Shown piece after piece: positions 43,754-57,180 of a DNA stretch of 64,000 bases. The stretch is taken from positions 9,352,811 through 9,416,810 of the forward strand of contig OU452229.1 in NCBI GenBank assembly GCA_911728455.2, read 5' to 3'. Numbering within the stretch: position 1 is the stretch's first letter; each line of letters opens with the position of its first letter. Under the pieces are notes generated by a model. It was not told where the DNA came from. It worked only from the letters and a program-made list of their open reading frames with translations, and did no database searches. Source of the DNA: Marthasterias glacialis. Its lineage: Eukaryota; Echinodermata; Asteroidea; Forcipulatida; Asteriidae. Both the position numbers and the translations under genes were made by a program.

Positions 43754-43756
<3 letters not shown>

Positions 43757-44095
43757 CTTGTTTACGAAAACTGAACTTTTTTATTTGTTCTTATTTGTTT
43801 ATTTTTTTATGTACATTTCTCCGTAATTAATTATTTTTAGGAGAGGTAATTTGTATTAGATATGATGACAAGAACAAGATAGATGAATGGGGACCAGAAT
43901 CCGTCTAGATATATAAAATCCACGATATTAACGTTACCCCCGACAGCGTTTACCAATGACATACATCAATCAAGTACATATTAATCATCCAATTGAACAT
44001 AATTCTATCATTGGATTTGCTTGGGGCACATGCTTTTCAGATTAATGCCTGAAATTAACCTGTGATAGATAAGTTTGATTTTGTTTGCGTTGCTG
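43754..44095. other. Short stretch without a gene
   Basis: AT-rich, nothing recognised. Confidence 0.5.
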
Positions 44096-44201
44096 GTCTA
44101 GTCTTGTCTTATCTTGTCTTGTCTTATCTTGTCTTGTCTTGTCTTGTCTTGTCTTGTCTTGTCTTGTCTTGTCTTGTGGTTTGGTTTGGTTTGGTTTGGT
44201 C
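44096..44201. repeat. (TTGTC)n then (TTTGG)n pentanucleotide repeats
   Basis: About 15 units of a CTTGT pentamer followed by five units of GGTTT. Confidence 0.9.
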
Positions 44202-45454
44202 CGGTTATAACCAAAGAGTAATATTGGCATACCAAAAAGAAAAAAAATGAAGAATACCCTTTCATAATGTGTACAATACCGATTTCTATGAAACGCTGTC
44301 ATTTGTATTTATTATAATTATAGAGTTGTAACTAGTAAGCTGCGTTACATGAAAATTAATTTTTTATTTTTTTATTTTTTTTTATATATATATATTTTTT
44401 TTTTTTTTTTTTTGTCTCGCTGTTTCAACGTATACCGTTCTCTAATTGATCTTCAGGTCAGCGTGCGTTGTTTTCTAAACAAGCGCCCCCTTAGTAAGGT
44501 TGATATATTACTCTTAACTGCTATCCGATACGATCATGTAATGAGTCTGGGTAATTAAAAATTAATTGCTAAGCGGTTCAGTGCGTCCACACAATTATAA
44601 TTAACATAATTTGTATAATGTGATAAGTTAAAAAAAAATATAAATAGAAAATGAATAAAACCCGGAAAAGAGACATGTAAGTAGAAATGATAAGCCCAAA
44701 TGGCAAATTTGGCTGGGCTTTATTACCATGATTTCATCTTAACAGGCAATTCAAAATTTAATTTTAAGCACCAGTGAGCGCATCTCGCTTGTTATTCTTC
44801 TATTAGAGTTAAGTGCTCTTGAGCTAGGCTGGGCACGCACACTTCCTTTTTGTTGTTTAAACGTGGCGATGGATCATTTGAATCTGACTCTTGTTCTTTT
44901 CTGCATGGGCCTACACAAACTACTGGATGCGTCAGTTTTCATTTGCAGTTTAAATCGCCAATGTATCCAAGATCAAATTGTAGGTTCAGCAGCAGAGATC
45001 TTACTGGACGTATAGTTTAATTCTAGGGTCTGACAAGACACAACTATTTGAATTGTCCGTTGTTTCTCTGAGGCAAGACTTTAGAAATAATAATAGTAAT
45101 AATACATCAGCTACCTTTATACTGAATAACAACAGGGTAACACCCCAGGACAAAAAGATACTTGATGACTTCATCGTTAAAATAAAACCCAAAACATCGT
45201 GGGTTCAATCAAACCAATCAGACAAGTATGAAGTACAAAAACGCTAGATGATGATCACTATGGATACGTTATCAAATTGCCTCACAAAAATAGTCTCGAA
45301 TTGTACGGGATTTAAGCAGAGGCTTCTTTAAAAATTAATGAGGATTTACTGTTTTTTCTGTGAGTCAAACAATAACCATGATCCGTGTCAAGGATAATAA
45401 CTAAAAATCAAGCAATAAACAACGAGTGGAACTGACTGGGTAAAATTTAATTCA
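44202..45454. other. AT-rich stretch without a supported gene
   Basis: A long T-rich run lies at about 44357-44414. No conserved coding segment seen. Confidence 0.45.
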
Positions 45455-45600
45455 ATTTTGGGTTGGACAAAAACGTTAACGAGAGCGGAATTTGAACCTG
45501 CAACCCTGCATTAACGTGCACGCGGCGGCCGGCTCGTTAATCTGGGGGACACAGGTTCAAATCCCACTTTATAGTCAGTATTTTCTATGTTCACCCGAAC
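45455..45600. repeat. Second foldback element with tRNA B-box-like arms
   Basis: The left arm has GGAATTTGAACCTGCAACCC and the right arm ACAGGTTCAAATCCCAC, with outer parts GGTTGGACAAAAA and TTTTCTATGTTCACCC also in inverse relation. It is a diverged relative of 29832-29953. Confidence 0.5.
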
Positions 45601-45892
45601 TTGGTTACGTTATTATTATTGTTGATGGCAGTGAACAAATAATACTGTCGTTAATAGACCGATTGCATGACCAATGTTTACATGTCGTCACGTGACCTGT
45701 AGTGGGTACTTCGTCATCTCAGCTGATGGCAAGCTATACGTGCAAATAAATGCTGTGACCGACAGAGTCACACCAACAGTCGGCTTTTGGTTATAAAACA
45801 CACTTACTAAGCCCTTTTATTAAAGTTGTATGATGTGACATCGATGTTCATCACATTACTGTTAATAAACTACCAGGTATTCTGCTACAAAT

Positions 45893-46400
45893 TATTTTGA
45901 GTTTATATGCATTACCGGCGTCAGACGACGATAGCCATCCGCCTTTTTATGATTTTGTTTGTAATGTAAATCACTGTAAAACAATTTTTTAAGTGAAGAA
46001 CGTTGGAAGATTTAGCATTTATACCTAGCCTTGCGGAATTTCAAATAGACAAATGAATCATACACTTTTTGGAAAGCCTTTTCTTTTGATAATTTCAGCT
46101 TTGAAATTGTGAAATTCTTGTGTTGAAAAGTGTGTGATCGCGGTCGTCTGGCCCAAACGTTCCGTTGTGCAACTAGTACTACCACATCGTGAACATAATG
46201 CTCTTTTGTGGAATTTTCAAGACTTGCTGGAACTGTCCTTACTATGGCTTTATTCACCACTCGAAGGTCTCTGGTACAAACTCTTGGATACAGATTTTTA
46301 GAAAGAAAAGCATCGAACGAATGCACAAATGCAACAACCATCATGTACCGTTTTTACCGCACTTTCCTATGGAGGACGTCGTGTTTGTTTACGTTTAATA
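45893..46400 (-). repeat. 500-bp dispersed repeat, copy 1
   Basis: It aligns along its length with 60768-61300 in the same orientation. Shared stretches include GTGTGTGATCGC, CAAGACTTGCTGGAACTGTC, CTCGAAGGTCTCTGGTACAA and CCTATGGAGGACGTCGTGTT. The poly-T at the start of copy 2 suggests retroposition with the transcript on the minus strand. The identity of the parent element or gene is unknown. Confidence 0.6.
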
Positions 46401-48815
46401 CCCATTACAGTTCACGTGACTTTGTGAGCGCTGTCGGTCTAATTGGACGATTTGAATACTTGATGTTTCATCTTATTGCCAATAAAATACACTCCTACGC
46501 CTATTTCATCCAAGAGTTCAGCATCTGAACAATATGATTGCCAATTGTACAATCCTGTTTCCACGGAAACTGGGAGTACGTATGCTGCAGTCAGCCATGG
46601 AGGTTGAAAAAAAACGCTTTCTATCTACTCTTGGTCAGTGAAAGTCACATGAATTTGTCTATATTATCATTAATTATTTTTAGCCATGATTACAAAACTA
46701 TTGCCGCGCGGACTTGACCCAATTTCAAAGTGTACAAATAAGAACGTTTATAAGCGCAGTGGTGAGAATATTTTCACAAGTTGGAAGACGGAATGTTCAC
46801 AGATCGATCTTTTAACGGATACAAATATTCTCTCCATTGCACGAATGCAAAACGTTTTGGAGAATTTCGAGGTTGTAATTAGATAGATTCCGCCCAATCG
46901 TGTTTAAACTAACAGAATCAGTGAATTTGAGGTGGGGATAAATGATTCAAATGGTATTGCTAGTATAGAGTGTCTTAATAGAAAGAGCAATAAACATGAC
47001 CAACATAATAAATTAACTCCCTGTACAAGTACCCCCAAAGTTTTGAGTTCTTTTGCAGTTAAATGCCAAAAAGCAAAGTCACCCAGACTTCATATTCACC
47101 GTAACCAAGCCTATGCATAGGTAGAAACAAGTCTGTCATGCTGCACAGTTACACAAAATCTGTATACCACACAATGTTTACTCTCATCAGCTGTATCTTC
47201 ATGGATTTTATACCTACTTGGAAATCAATGTTTTCAGAAAATTATATTGAAAAAATAATATGCTTTTCAGTTCATCTGAGAGACTCACATCATTTACGAG
47301 GAGGACTGTTTACTGGCAAAGGTGTGCAATGAACCTGTTAGAAGTGATTTTATAGGCCTAAAGGTACCGTAGCATTCTTGGACAGACATGCGATTTATGT
47401 CTCTTGCACTATGGAACACGAAGTCTTGAAGGTTTTTTTCCCAGGGAAATATTTAGCATAGACTAATCATGGGTGCATCAATCTGTAGTAGAACATAGAT
47501 ATTGACCTAAACATATCCTGCTCAAGATAACATTGGTTTTTACTGTCAAACTTAGCATCATTCTGTACCTATTTTATGATTGTCTAGTGTGTTTAAGGCA
47601 TAATGTTAACTACAAATTTAACCGTCCACTTTTGCACTATAGGTCCCATGAAGTGGTATTTTATTACAATGCCATTTTTGGGGCTTAATATAAAAATTGA
47701 TATTAATACCACATATTACTAACTATCTTTACGAGTTTGTTGTGAGTTATTACCTTTTAACTTATTCCTCAAAATGTGTATCATTTATTTCGATATCGGC
47801 GCTTCCGTGACGAAGATGCACGGAATGATTTTTATATATTTTTTTTATGGGGGGCCATATAAACCTTCTAAATATTTTGAACAAACTTGCCATTTTATAG
47901 GTTTTATAAGTGCACATGCTATAGTGTACTAATTCATATGACATTTAATAATTAATAATCAATTAATGTTTGTTTAGATGTGGATAATTAATTTTTATTA
48001 TTTTTTTGTAAATTCATGACTCCGTAACAAGGCCTTCAAGTGTTGCTGAAAAACGTAAAAGTAATCTTTGACTGACAATAAAGAACATGAAATTAAATTT
48101 ACTCTGAAAAGACATTGTTTAAAGACAAGGATGCGGAAAATTAATCATATTTGGTTATGAAAACGATCAGCAACATTTGTTTTTATCTGCCAAATGTACC
48201 GACATTTTTTTAACGGCGGTGAACATAAATGATACACTGTTGAGTGTGTGCGATAGAAGATCATAGTCTCATAGGCGTATCGTTGTACAAAAAAGTGCAA
48301 TTCTCCGAAGATAAAATTGAAAGATGTATTTCTATTTGCCTGAAGATAAATCTTTTTGCTTCCGGTATGTTACGTGTAGGAATGGAAATCCTAGAATTCC
48401 TTCATGTTGCGGCGCTGAGTTGTATGTTCACATCAAGGTAATCAAATACGGGAAAAAAATCAGTAAAATCAGCATTTATTCTAAAACATGAGTATAAAAA
48501 TGATAATTGCAAGTACTAGTTTTACGTAATGTAAAACCTACAATGGAAAAATAAATCATTAGCAATGGAAATTTGTCAAAAAAGTTGTTGGTTAAATTGT
48601 TTAAAACCAATGCCGATGGGGCTTCACACAGACTTCCTCTAAATGAAGTATCTATTCATTAAGCATGATTTACTCATCTTACCTTTCAATGGATTTAGCA
48701 CAAAGCTTATACATTTATTAAAAATGCGTTTAACAATAACTAGTATTTGTCAAATACTATTAAAATAAACAAAATTAGGAAGAAAGGAAAAGTGATGAAA
48801 GCCAACCACTTCCTT
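46401..48815. other. Long AT-rich stretch without a supported gene
   Basis: Short open frames only, none with recognisable domains. No clear splice-flanked exon seen. Confidence 0.45.
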
Positions 48816-51800
48816 CAATCTCTCTACGATTGTACCAAAAAGGGGTCCTGTCTCTATGATTGTACCATAAAGGGTCATATCTGTACGATTGTACCATAGA
48901 AGGGTCCTATCTCTATAATTGTACCATAGAAGGGTCCTATCTCTATGATTGTACCATAGAGGGGTCCTATCTCTATGATTGTACCATAGAGGGGTCCAAT
49001 CTCTATGATTGTACCATAGAGGGGTCCTATCTCTATGATTGTACCATAGAGGGGTCCTATCTCTATGATTGTACCATAGAGGGGTCATATGTCTATGATT
49101 GTACCATAGAGGGGTCCTATCTCTATGATTGTACCATAGAGGGGTCCTATCTCTATGATTGTACCATAGAGGGGTCCTATCTCTATGATTGTACCATAGA
49201 GGGGTCCTATCTCTATGATTGTACCATAGAGGGGTCCTATCTCTATGATTGTATCATAGAGGGGTCCTATCTCTATGATTGTACCATAGAGGGGTCTTAT
49301 CCCCATGATTGTACCATAGAGGGGTTCTTTCTCTATGATTGTACCATAGAGGGGTCCAATCTCTATGATTGTACCATAGAGGGGTCCTATCTCTATGATT
49401 GTACCTTAGAAGGGTCCTATCTCTATGATTATACCATAGAGGGGTTCTTTCTCTATGATTGTACCGTAGAGGGGTCCTATCTCCATGATTGTACCATATA
49501 ATAGAAGGGTCCTATCCCCATGATTGTACCATAGAGAGGTCCAATCTCTATGATTGCACCATAGAGGGGTCCTATCTCTATGATTGTACCATAGAGGGGT
49601 CCTATCTCTATGATTGTACCATAGAGGGGTCATATCTCTATGATTGTACCATAGAGGGGTCCTATCTCTATGATTGTACCATAGAGGGGTCCTATCTCTA
49701 TGATTGTACCATAGAGGGGTCATATCTCTATGATTGTACCATAGAGGGGTCCTATCTCTATGATTGTACCATAGAGGGGTCCTATCTCTATGATTGTACC
49801 ATAGAGGGGTCCAATCTCTATAATTGTACCATAGAGGGGTCCTATCACTATGATTGTACCATAGAGGGGTACTATCTCTATGATTGTACCATAGAGGGGT
49901 CCTATCTCTATGATTGTACCATAGAGGGGTCCTATCTCTATGATTGTACCATAGAGGGGTCCTATCTCTATGATTGTATCATAGAGGGGTCCTATCTCTA
50001 TGATTGAACCATAGAGGGGTCTTATCCCCATGATTGTACCATAGAGGGGTTCTTTCTCTATGATTGTACCATAGAGGGGTCCAATCTCTATGATTGTACC
50101 ATAGAGGGGTCCTATCTCTATGATTGTACCTTAGAAGGGTCCTATCTCTATGATTATACCATAGAGGGGTTCTTTCTCTATGATTGTACCATAGAGGGGT
50201 CCAATCTCTATGATTGTACCATAGAGGGGTCCTATCTCTATGATTGTACCTTAGAAGGGTCCTATCTCTATGATTATACCATAGAGGGGTTCTTTCTCTA
50301 TGATTGTACCATAGAGGGGCCCTATCTCTATGATTGTACCATAGAGGGGTCCTATCTCCATGATTGTACCATATAATAGAAGGGTCCTATCCCCATGATT
50401 GTACCATAGAGAGGTCCAATCTCTATGATTGCACCATAGAGGGGTCCTATCTCTATGATTGTACCATAGAAGGATCCTATCTCTATGATTGTACCATAGA
50501 GGGGTCCTATCTCTATAATTGTACCATAGAAGGGTCCTATCTCTATGATTGTTCCATACAGGGGTCCTATCTCTATGATTGTACCATAGAGGGGTCCTAT
50601 CTCTATGATTGTACCATAGAGGGGTCCTATCTCTATAATTGTACCATATAGGGGTCCTATCTCTATAATTGTACCATAGAGGGGTCCTATCCCCATGATT
50701 GTACCATAGAAGGGTCCTATCTCTATGATTGTACCATAGAGGGGTCCTATCTCTATGATTGTACCATAGAGGGGTCCTATCTCTATGATTGTACCATAGA
50801 GGGGTTCTTTCTCTATGATTGTACTATAGAAGGGTCATATCTCTATGATTGTACCATAGAGGGGTCCTATCTCTATGATTGTACCATAGAGGGGTCCTAT
50901 CTCTATGATTGTACCATAGAGGGGTCCAATCTCTATGATTGTACCATAGAGGGGTTCTTTCTCTATAATTGTACCATAGAGGGGTCCTATCTCTATGATT
51001 GTACCATAGAAGGGTCCTATCTCTATGATTGTACCATAGAGGGGTTCTTTCTCTATGATTGTATCATAGAGGGGTCCTATCTCTATGATTGTACCATAGA
51101 GGGGTCTTATCCCCATGATTGTACCATAGAGGGGTTCTTTCTCTATGATTGTACCATAGAGCGGTCCTATCTTTATGATTGTACCATAGAGGGGTCCAAT
51201 CTCTATGATTGTACCATAGAGGGGTCCTATCTCTATGATTGTACCTTAGAAGGGTCCTATCTCTATGATTATACCATAGAGGGGTTCTTTCTCTATGATT
51301 GTACCGTAGAGGGGTCCTATCTCCATGATTGTACCATATAATAGAAGGGTCCTATCCCCATGATTGTACCATAGAGAGGTCCAATCTCTATGATTGCACC
51401 ATAGAGGGGTCCTATCTCTATGATTGTACCATAGAAGGATCCTATCTCTATGATTGTACCATAGAGGGGTCCTATCTCTATAATTGTACCATAAAAGGGT
51501 CCTATCTCTATGATTGTTCCATACAGGGGTCCTATCTCTATGATTGTACCATAGAGGGGTCCTATCTCTATGATTGTACCATAGAGGGGTCCTATCTCTA
51601 TAATTGTACCATATAGGGGTCCTATCTCTATAATTGTACCATAGAGGGGTCCTATCCCCATGATTGTACCATAGAGGGGTCCTATCTCTATGATTGTACC
51701 ATAGAGGGGTCCTATCTCTATGATTGTACCATAGAGGGGTCCTATCTCTATGATTGTACCATAGAGGGGTTCTTTCTCTATGATTGTACTATAGAAGGGT

Positions 51801-53201
51801 CATATCTCTATGATTGTACCATAGAGGGGTCCTATCTCTATGATTGTACCATAGAGGGTTTCTATCTCTATGATTGTACCATAGAGGGGTCCAATCTCTA
51901 TGATTGTACCATAGAGGGGTTCTTTCTCTATAATTGTACCATAGAGGGGTCCTATCTCTATGATTGTACCATAGAAGGGTCCTATCTCTATGATTGTACC
52001 ATAGAGGGGTTCTTTCTCTATGATTGTACCGTAGAGGGGTCCTATCTCTATGATTGTACCATAGAGGGGTCCTATCTCTATGATTGTACCAAACAGGGGT
52101 CCTATCTCTATAAATGTACCATATAGGGGTCCTATCTCTATAATTGTACCATAGAGGGGTCCTATCCCCATGATTGTACCATAGAGGGGTCCTATCTCTA
52201 TGATTGTACCATAAAGGGGTCCTATCTCTATGATTGTACCATAGAGGGGTCCTATCTCTATGATTGTACCATAGAGGGGTCCTATCTCTATGATTGTACC
52301 ATAGAGGGGTCCTATCTCTATGATTGTACCATAGAGGGGTCCTATCTCTATGATTGTACCATAGAGGGGTCCTATCTCTATGATTGTACCATAGAGGGGT
52401 TCTTTCTCTATGATTGTAACATAGAAGGGTCCTATCTCTATGATTGTACCATAGAGGGGTCCTAGCTCTATGATTGTACCATAAAGGGGTCCTATCTCTA
52501 TGATTGTACCATAGAGGGGTCCTATCTCTATGATTGTACCATAAAGGGTCGTATCTCTGTGATTGTACCATAGAGGGGTCCTATCTCTATGATTGTACCA
52601 TATAGGGGTCCTATCTCTATGATTGTACCATAAAGGGGTCCTATCCCCATGATTGTACCATAGAGGGGTCCTATCTCTATAATTGTACCATAGAGGGGTC
52701 CTATCCCCATGATTGTACCATAGAGGGGTTCTTTCTCTATGATTGTACCATAGAGGGGTCTTATCTCTATAATTGTACCATAGAGGGGTTCTTTCTCTAT
52801 GATTGTACCATAGAGGGGTCCTATCTCTATAATTGTACCATAGAAGGGTCCTATCTCTATAATTGTACCATAGAGGGGTCCTATCTCTATGATTGTACCA
52901 TAGAGGGGTCCTATCTCTATAATTGTACCATAGAGGGGTCCTATCTCTATAATTGTACCATAGAGGGGTCCTATCTCTATGATTGTATCGTTAAGGGGTC
53001 CTACCTCTATATAATTATACCATAGAGAGGTCCAATCTCTATGATTGTACCATAGAGGGGCCCTATCTCTATGATTGTACCATAGAGGGGTCCTATCTAT
53101 ATAATTGTACCATAGAGGGGTCCTATCTCTATGATCGTACCGTAGAGGGGTCCTATCTCTATGATTTTACCATACAGAGGGGTCCTATCTCTATGATTTT
53201 A
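48816..53201. repeat. 30-bp satellite array, about 146 monomers
   Basis: The monomer begins GGGGTCCTATCTCTATGATT and ends GTACCATAGA. Most copies differ by 0-3 bases. The inverted pair CTCTATG and CATAGAG around ATTGTAC lets each monomer fold. Higher-order copies are marked by a 5-bp insertion (ATATAATAG) near 49496, 50371 and 51336, spaced 875 and 965 bp. Because 30 is a multiple of three, long open frames appear on both strands; none is credible as a gene. Confidence 0.95.
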
Positions 53202-53203
53202 GC

Positions 53204-53250
53204 GAAAGGACCCCTGTATGGTTCAATCATAAAGAAAGGACCCCTCTATG
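53204..53250. repeat. Inverted monomers at the satellite end
   Basis: AAAGGACCCCTGTATGGTTC and GGACCCCTCTATGGTACAAT are reverse complements of the satellite monomer. They show a switch of orientation at the right edge of the array. Confidence 0.8.
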
Positions 53251-53819
53251 GTACAATTATTGCAACAAAGCTTATATACAAATAATCATTGTTCCGGCTG
53301 TTCGTCAATTTACGAAACATATTAATTAGGCAAAAAACACTTTCCCGCTAATAACATGATGAAGTGGATATTTGGACACGTTCAATGTTATGTTTATCTT
53401 CAAACACTACCAGTAAGTTGGCGAGACGTTTGCGTGTGAAACGTTGCAGTTAATGTACTATGGGGTAATTAAGGGTGTAACTGACAGGGGGCACTCAAGG
53501 TCATCATTTTTTAAGAATGGGTTCGGTAAGAACGGTACGTTATGTTGTTACGTCTTTTTTAAATTTTGAGCATGGGGCACGCGAAAGCTTAAAGGTTTTA
53601 TGTTGAGGGCAACGCCATGTTACTAAGCATGATTTTGATTGTGAATGGCCGGCCAGATACATAATGTACTTTGTACTTTGCAATGATGCATGAGTGCCAA
53701 AACGACATGTAGCTATTTCGTTTGTGTTGACCGAAATTACATTTTTTTTGAATAAGCAACTGTTTGGGGTTTGTTTTTTTTGCGTAGAAATGGGGTAGAC
53801 CTACTGACGGAAGTTTCAA
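53251..53819. other. Spacer without a supported gene
   Basis: Nothing recognised. Confidence 0.5.
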
Positions 53820-54480
53820 ATGTATACTTTATTTGTTTATTGCATTACTTTTGTAATCCTAAGTTCTATAATTATACTCTTTCTTAACTTCTGTTTGGCG
53901 TTTTCCACCTCTGTTTCTTTTTTTACATGTGTTTGTTTCTTAAAATATTTGTGCATTTCTGCATTTTTTTCAACCTGTGTTTCTTTATTTCCTTGTCTGT
54001 TTCATTCTGGATTTATTGAAGTCTGTTTATTATTGTGTTTGTGGGGATTTTTGATTTTTTTTAATTTCTGTGTTTTGTGTGTGTGTGTGTGTGTTTCTTC
54101 ATTTCTATGTTTGATTATTTCTTGATTTTGTTATGTCTATATTTCTTTGTTTCTTTATTTCTTTGTTTGTTATTCTTTACGTCTTTCTTAATTTTTTGTT
54201 TGTTTCTTGCTTTGTTTGAGTTCTTGATTTCTGTGTGTCTTCGTTTCATTGTTTTTGTATTGGTCTGTTTTTGCTTCATTTGTATTTATTTATTTCTTGC
54301 TTTCCTGATTTCTTGTTTTCTGTGTTTCTTAGATGTTATTTGTGTACCCCTTTTCTCTTATTTGTTTCTTGATTCTTTATTAATTATGCTTTAATCCTTT
54401 ATTTGAGTTTTCTTTGTTTCTTTGTTTCTTATTTTTGTTTGTTTGTCTGTTTCATGTTTTCTTCATGCCTTGGTTTCTCT
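53820..54480 (+). repeat. T-rich low-complexity tract
   Basis: Dominated by TTTCTTTGTTTC-like words and a short GT repeat near 54076-54095. The open frames here are hydrophobic by composition only. Confidence 0.75.
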
Positions 54481-55584
54481 ATTGCTTGGAAATAACACAT
54501 TATTTCTTATACTGAAGCTTACCCTGTATACCATAATGCTGCTCAGGCCTACTACATGAGGTTTGCATCGCTTGTATTTATTTTGTAACTTTAATCAGTC
54601 AATCAGCACAAAAAAACAATAACAAATTTCTATAACAAATAAAAAAGTGCACAATAGGAGGACATGTGAATGTAAAAAAAAAAAGACAATTATGTCAATC
54701 GGCATTTAGAGCCACAGTCGGCAAACTGAGCGCCAAACTTTAATACCCGAGTAAGAGCTCGGGCTCAACAAAAATCCATTCGGCTAGCCTAGAGATTTGC
54801 CGACTGGATTTGCCGACTGAACATTTTAGTTTAATTTTTGTAGTGTGAGAAGTCCAACCTTGAATTACCAAATTGATTATTCTCGGCAAAGTGCGAGCCT
54901 TTCGCTCTGAAAACACTGAAAGCCGTGGAGCGTCTGGGTGCTTTGCCCCTGGACCGTCCTTGCAGAATTTCCGTCACTTAGACTTCATTAGGGGCATTAG
55001 TTTACATGTCCAAATAAAACACATTTAATTTCGGTAACTTGACGACCTTTTTGGGAGGCCCTGAAAAAACTAAAAGTCTAAGAGAGTCCGGGGAATTCGC
55101 CCCTTGACCACTATACGAATTTTTGCCCCTAAACTCCAAGGGTAGGGATTTGTCCCAACGAGTCCAAAAGTATTCATAGTTTGAATTTCAAAATTACACG
55201 TCTATTTTCGGCAACTTGACAGTCCTCCTTAGTTCTGAATAAACCGTAGAGCATCTATGGGGGGGGGGGGGGGCTTCGCCCATGGACCCTCACTAAAATT
55301 GGTGTTCAAATATAATCCAACATCAGGGGATTCGCAAAAAAAATCACGGTTTTCAAATCTTGCATTTCTAATATGAGTCGTCTAATGCTAAACATCTGAG
55401 GGCCATTTTAAACCTTGGAATCATTGAAAAACCTCACGAGCGTTTAGGGGGCTATGCCTTCGAACCCCCACATGTAGGTGTGTCCCATGTCATTGCGCTT
55501 TCACTTTCATTTGATATTGTAGGTCGGCAAATTTAGGCTTCCACACCCCACCCCTTTCCCCAAAGAAAGTGCCTTCGCTAAGCC
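54481..55584. other. Stretch without a supported gene
   Basis: A G-run of about 17 bp lies at 55259-55275. Repeated phrases such as TCGGCAAACT, TCGGCAACTTGAC and TTTCGGTAACTTGACG suggest an old decayed repeat. No coding content. Confidence 0.45.
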
Positions 55585-56240
55585 GCTGTCCGTATACATC
55601 CGCAGGTCATATTTGAGAGGTCAACAGCACACCACAGAATTAAACAGAATTCAAACGCACACTCCATTTTAATAGAGGTTGTGACTTCTTTCAAAAAAAA
55701 GTAAACCACTATACTGTTGAAACGCTCTCTTTAATCAACACTGAAAACATAACGTATAGGTTTTATGAGTAATTTCAATAGATGTTAAGAGTTAGTTTTA
55801 ATGCGTAAAATACTAGAGGAGTATTTCAACGATGGTGGCGTTACCTTTCAGCCTAGCCCCCCCCCCCTCCTCCCCCCCCCCCCACATCCCGCCAGTCTAC
55901 AAAGGGTTGTTTGAAAGTCGTTCCCAAGTCCCATTACAAAGCATTCCCTATATACCCGCGGGTCACAGGTGAAAGGTCAAAAGCACACCAAAGAACAAAC
56001 AATTAAGACGTGGGGGTGGGGGCGGAAGGGATATTGCTCAATTCGCAAATTCGGTTTGGGTACACTCCATTTTTACAGAGGTAGTGACGTCTTTTCACAA
56101 AATAGTTATAGTAAACCATTATAGGCCTACCGTTGAAATGTTCTCTTGATATCAGCACTGCAAACTTAACAGTATAGGTTTCATGAGTAATTTTAATTGT
56201 AAAGAATGATTAGTTTTATATAAAATGCGTTAAATATCCC
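55585..56240 (+). repeat. Diverged tandem duplication of about 270 bp
   Basis: About 55585-55815 and 55950-56235 share GTCAACAGCACACCA/GTCAAAAGCACACCA, ACACTCCATTTT, AGAGGT and GTAGTGAC-like words, GTAAACCA and TATAGGTTT-ATGAGTAATTT. A C-rich run (about 55856-55883) lies between them. Confidence 0.6.
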
Positions 56241-57180
56241 CCACCTTGAATCAGCATGCTTAGCTTGACGGAGATGTGTCGAGTGCATTGTTGTTTAAAA
56301 CTGATGACGTCATTACATTAAACAGCGCCCTCTGGTAACAAGTTTTAAAAAAAAGGATGTTACAACCCCTATGTAACCCGTTTTTGTACATTGCTATGTG
56401 TATTAACTCATCGATATTTTACAAGCAATTCATTACTTGTTCCCGAACATCTAGTTTTTGTGATGTTACAAAACTGAATTTATAGTTTTACTGGTATTAC
56501 CCATAATGTGAATGTGTGATATCACATGTCACATCATTTAATAAATTGCACAGCGTTATAAAGGTAACTGAATTGACTTCTTAGTTTCAGCATGGTCCTA
56601 ATTGCAAGTAGCACTTCGAGCGGCGGCCGACACACAACAAATAACGCAATCTCCAAGCGATCGATATACAAGATATCAGGAATGTAGCGGTAAACCCTTG
56701 TCGGCTAAGCTCTGATCACAGCTACCTATCTAATGGATCGATTGTTCATCTCCATTAAAGAGTGGTTATAGATGCTTTATTGAGTCACTTCTAAAAACTT
56801 GGCAAAGTGTTTGGCTTGGAAACGTCAGTACAACGCCCTTAATGCTCTCTAGTTAAGATTTTGATAAGCACCGACTGAGTGTAATTCTTTTTCTGTACCC
56901 TAACTCCACACATTTAAAGTTCCGTAAAAAGTTGCCAACGTTTTTGCCTATCAAGTGACTTATCTTTGAAAATTCACTCTCAAAAGGCAACGTATTACAA
57001 CTATAACAAGGTCAGAAGTACTCATGGCGTTGTGCCATAATTTTATGTTTAGATATTGCCTGATTTTACGACTCAAATTAAATTTAAATGTGGAATTACA
57101 TTTTTCTTGTACACAATTGCACACCAGTACATAAACTTGACGGGAAATTTGGTCGTTTATTTTTAGAACACTGTTGTTAG
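56241..57180. other. Stretch without a supported gene
   Basis: No domain or repeat recognised. Confidence 0.45.

Noticed and set aside
46012..46344. A 110-residue minus-strand frame as a host gene
   Set aside because: It lies in a dispersed repeat, and the second copy (60768-61300) has the same frame broken by stops.
48750..52710. Long frames on both strands (LYDCTIEGS, GTIIEIGPLY and WYNHRDRTP patterns)
   Set aside because: The satellite unit is 30 bp, a multiple of three, so frames stay open by periodicity. There are no flanking gene signals.
48816..53201. CRISPR array
   Set aside because: The 30-bp repeats are head to tail without spacers, and no cas genes are present. The rest of the window is eukaryotic.
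53820..54394. Two hydrophobic frames of about 100 residues that resemble membrane proteins
   Set aside because: They lie in a T-rich low-complexity tract; Phe/Leu/Ser bias follows from base composition.
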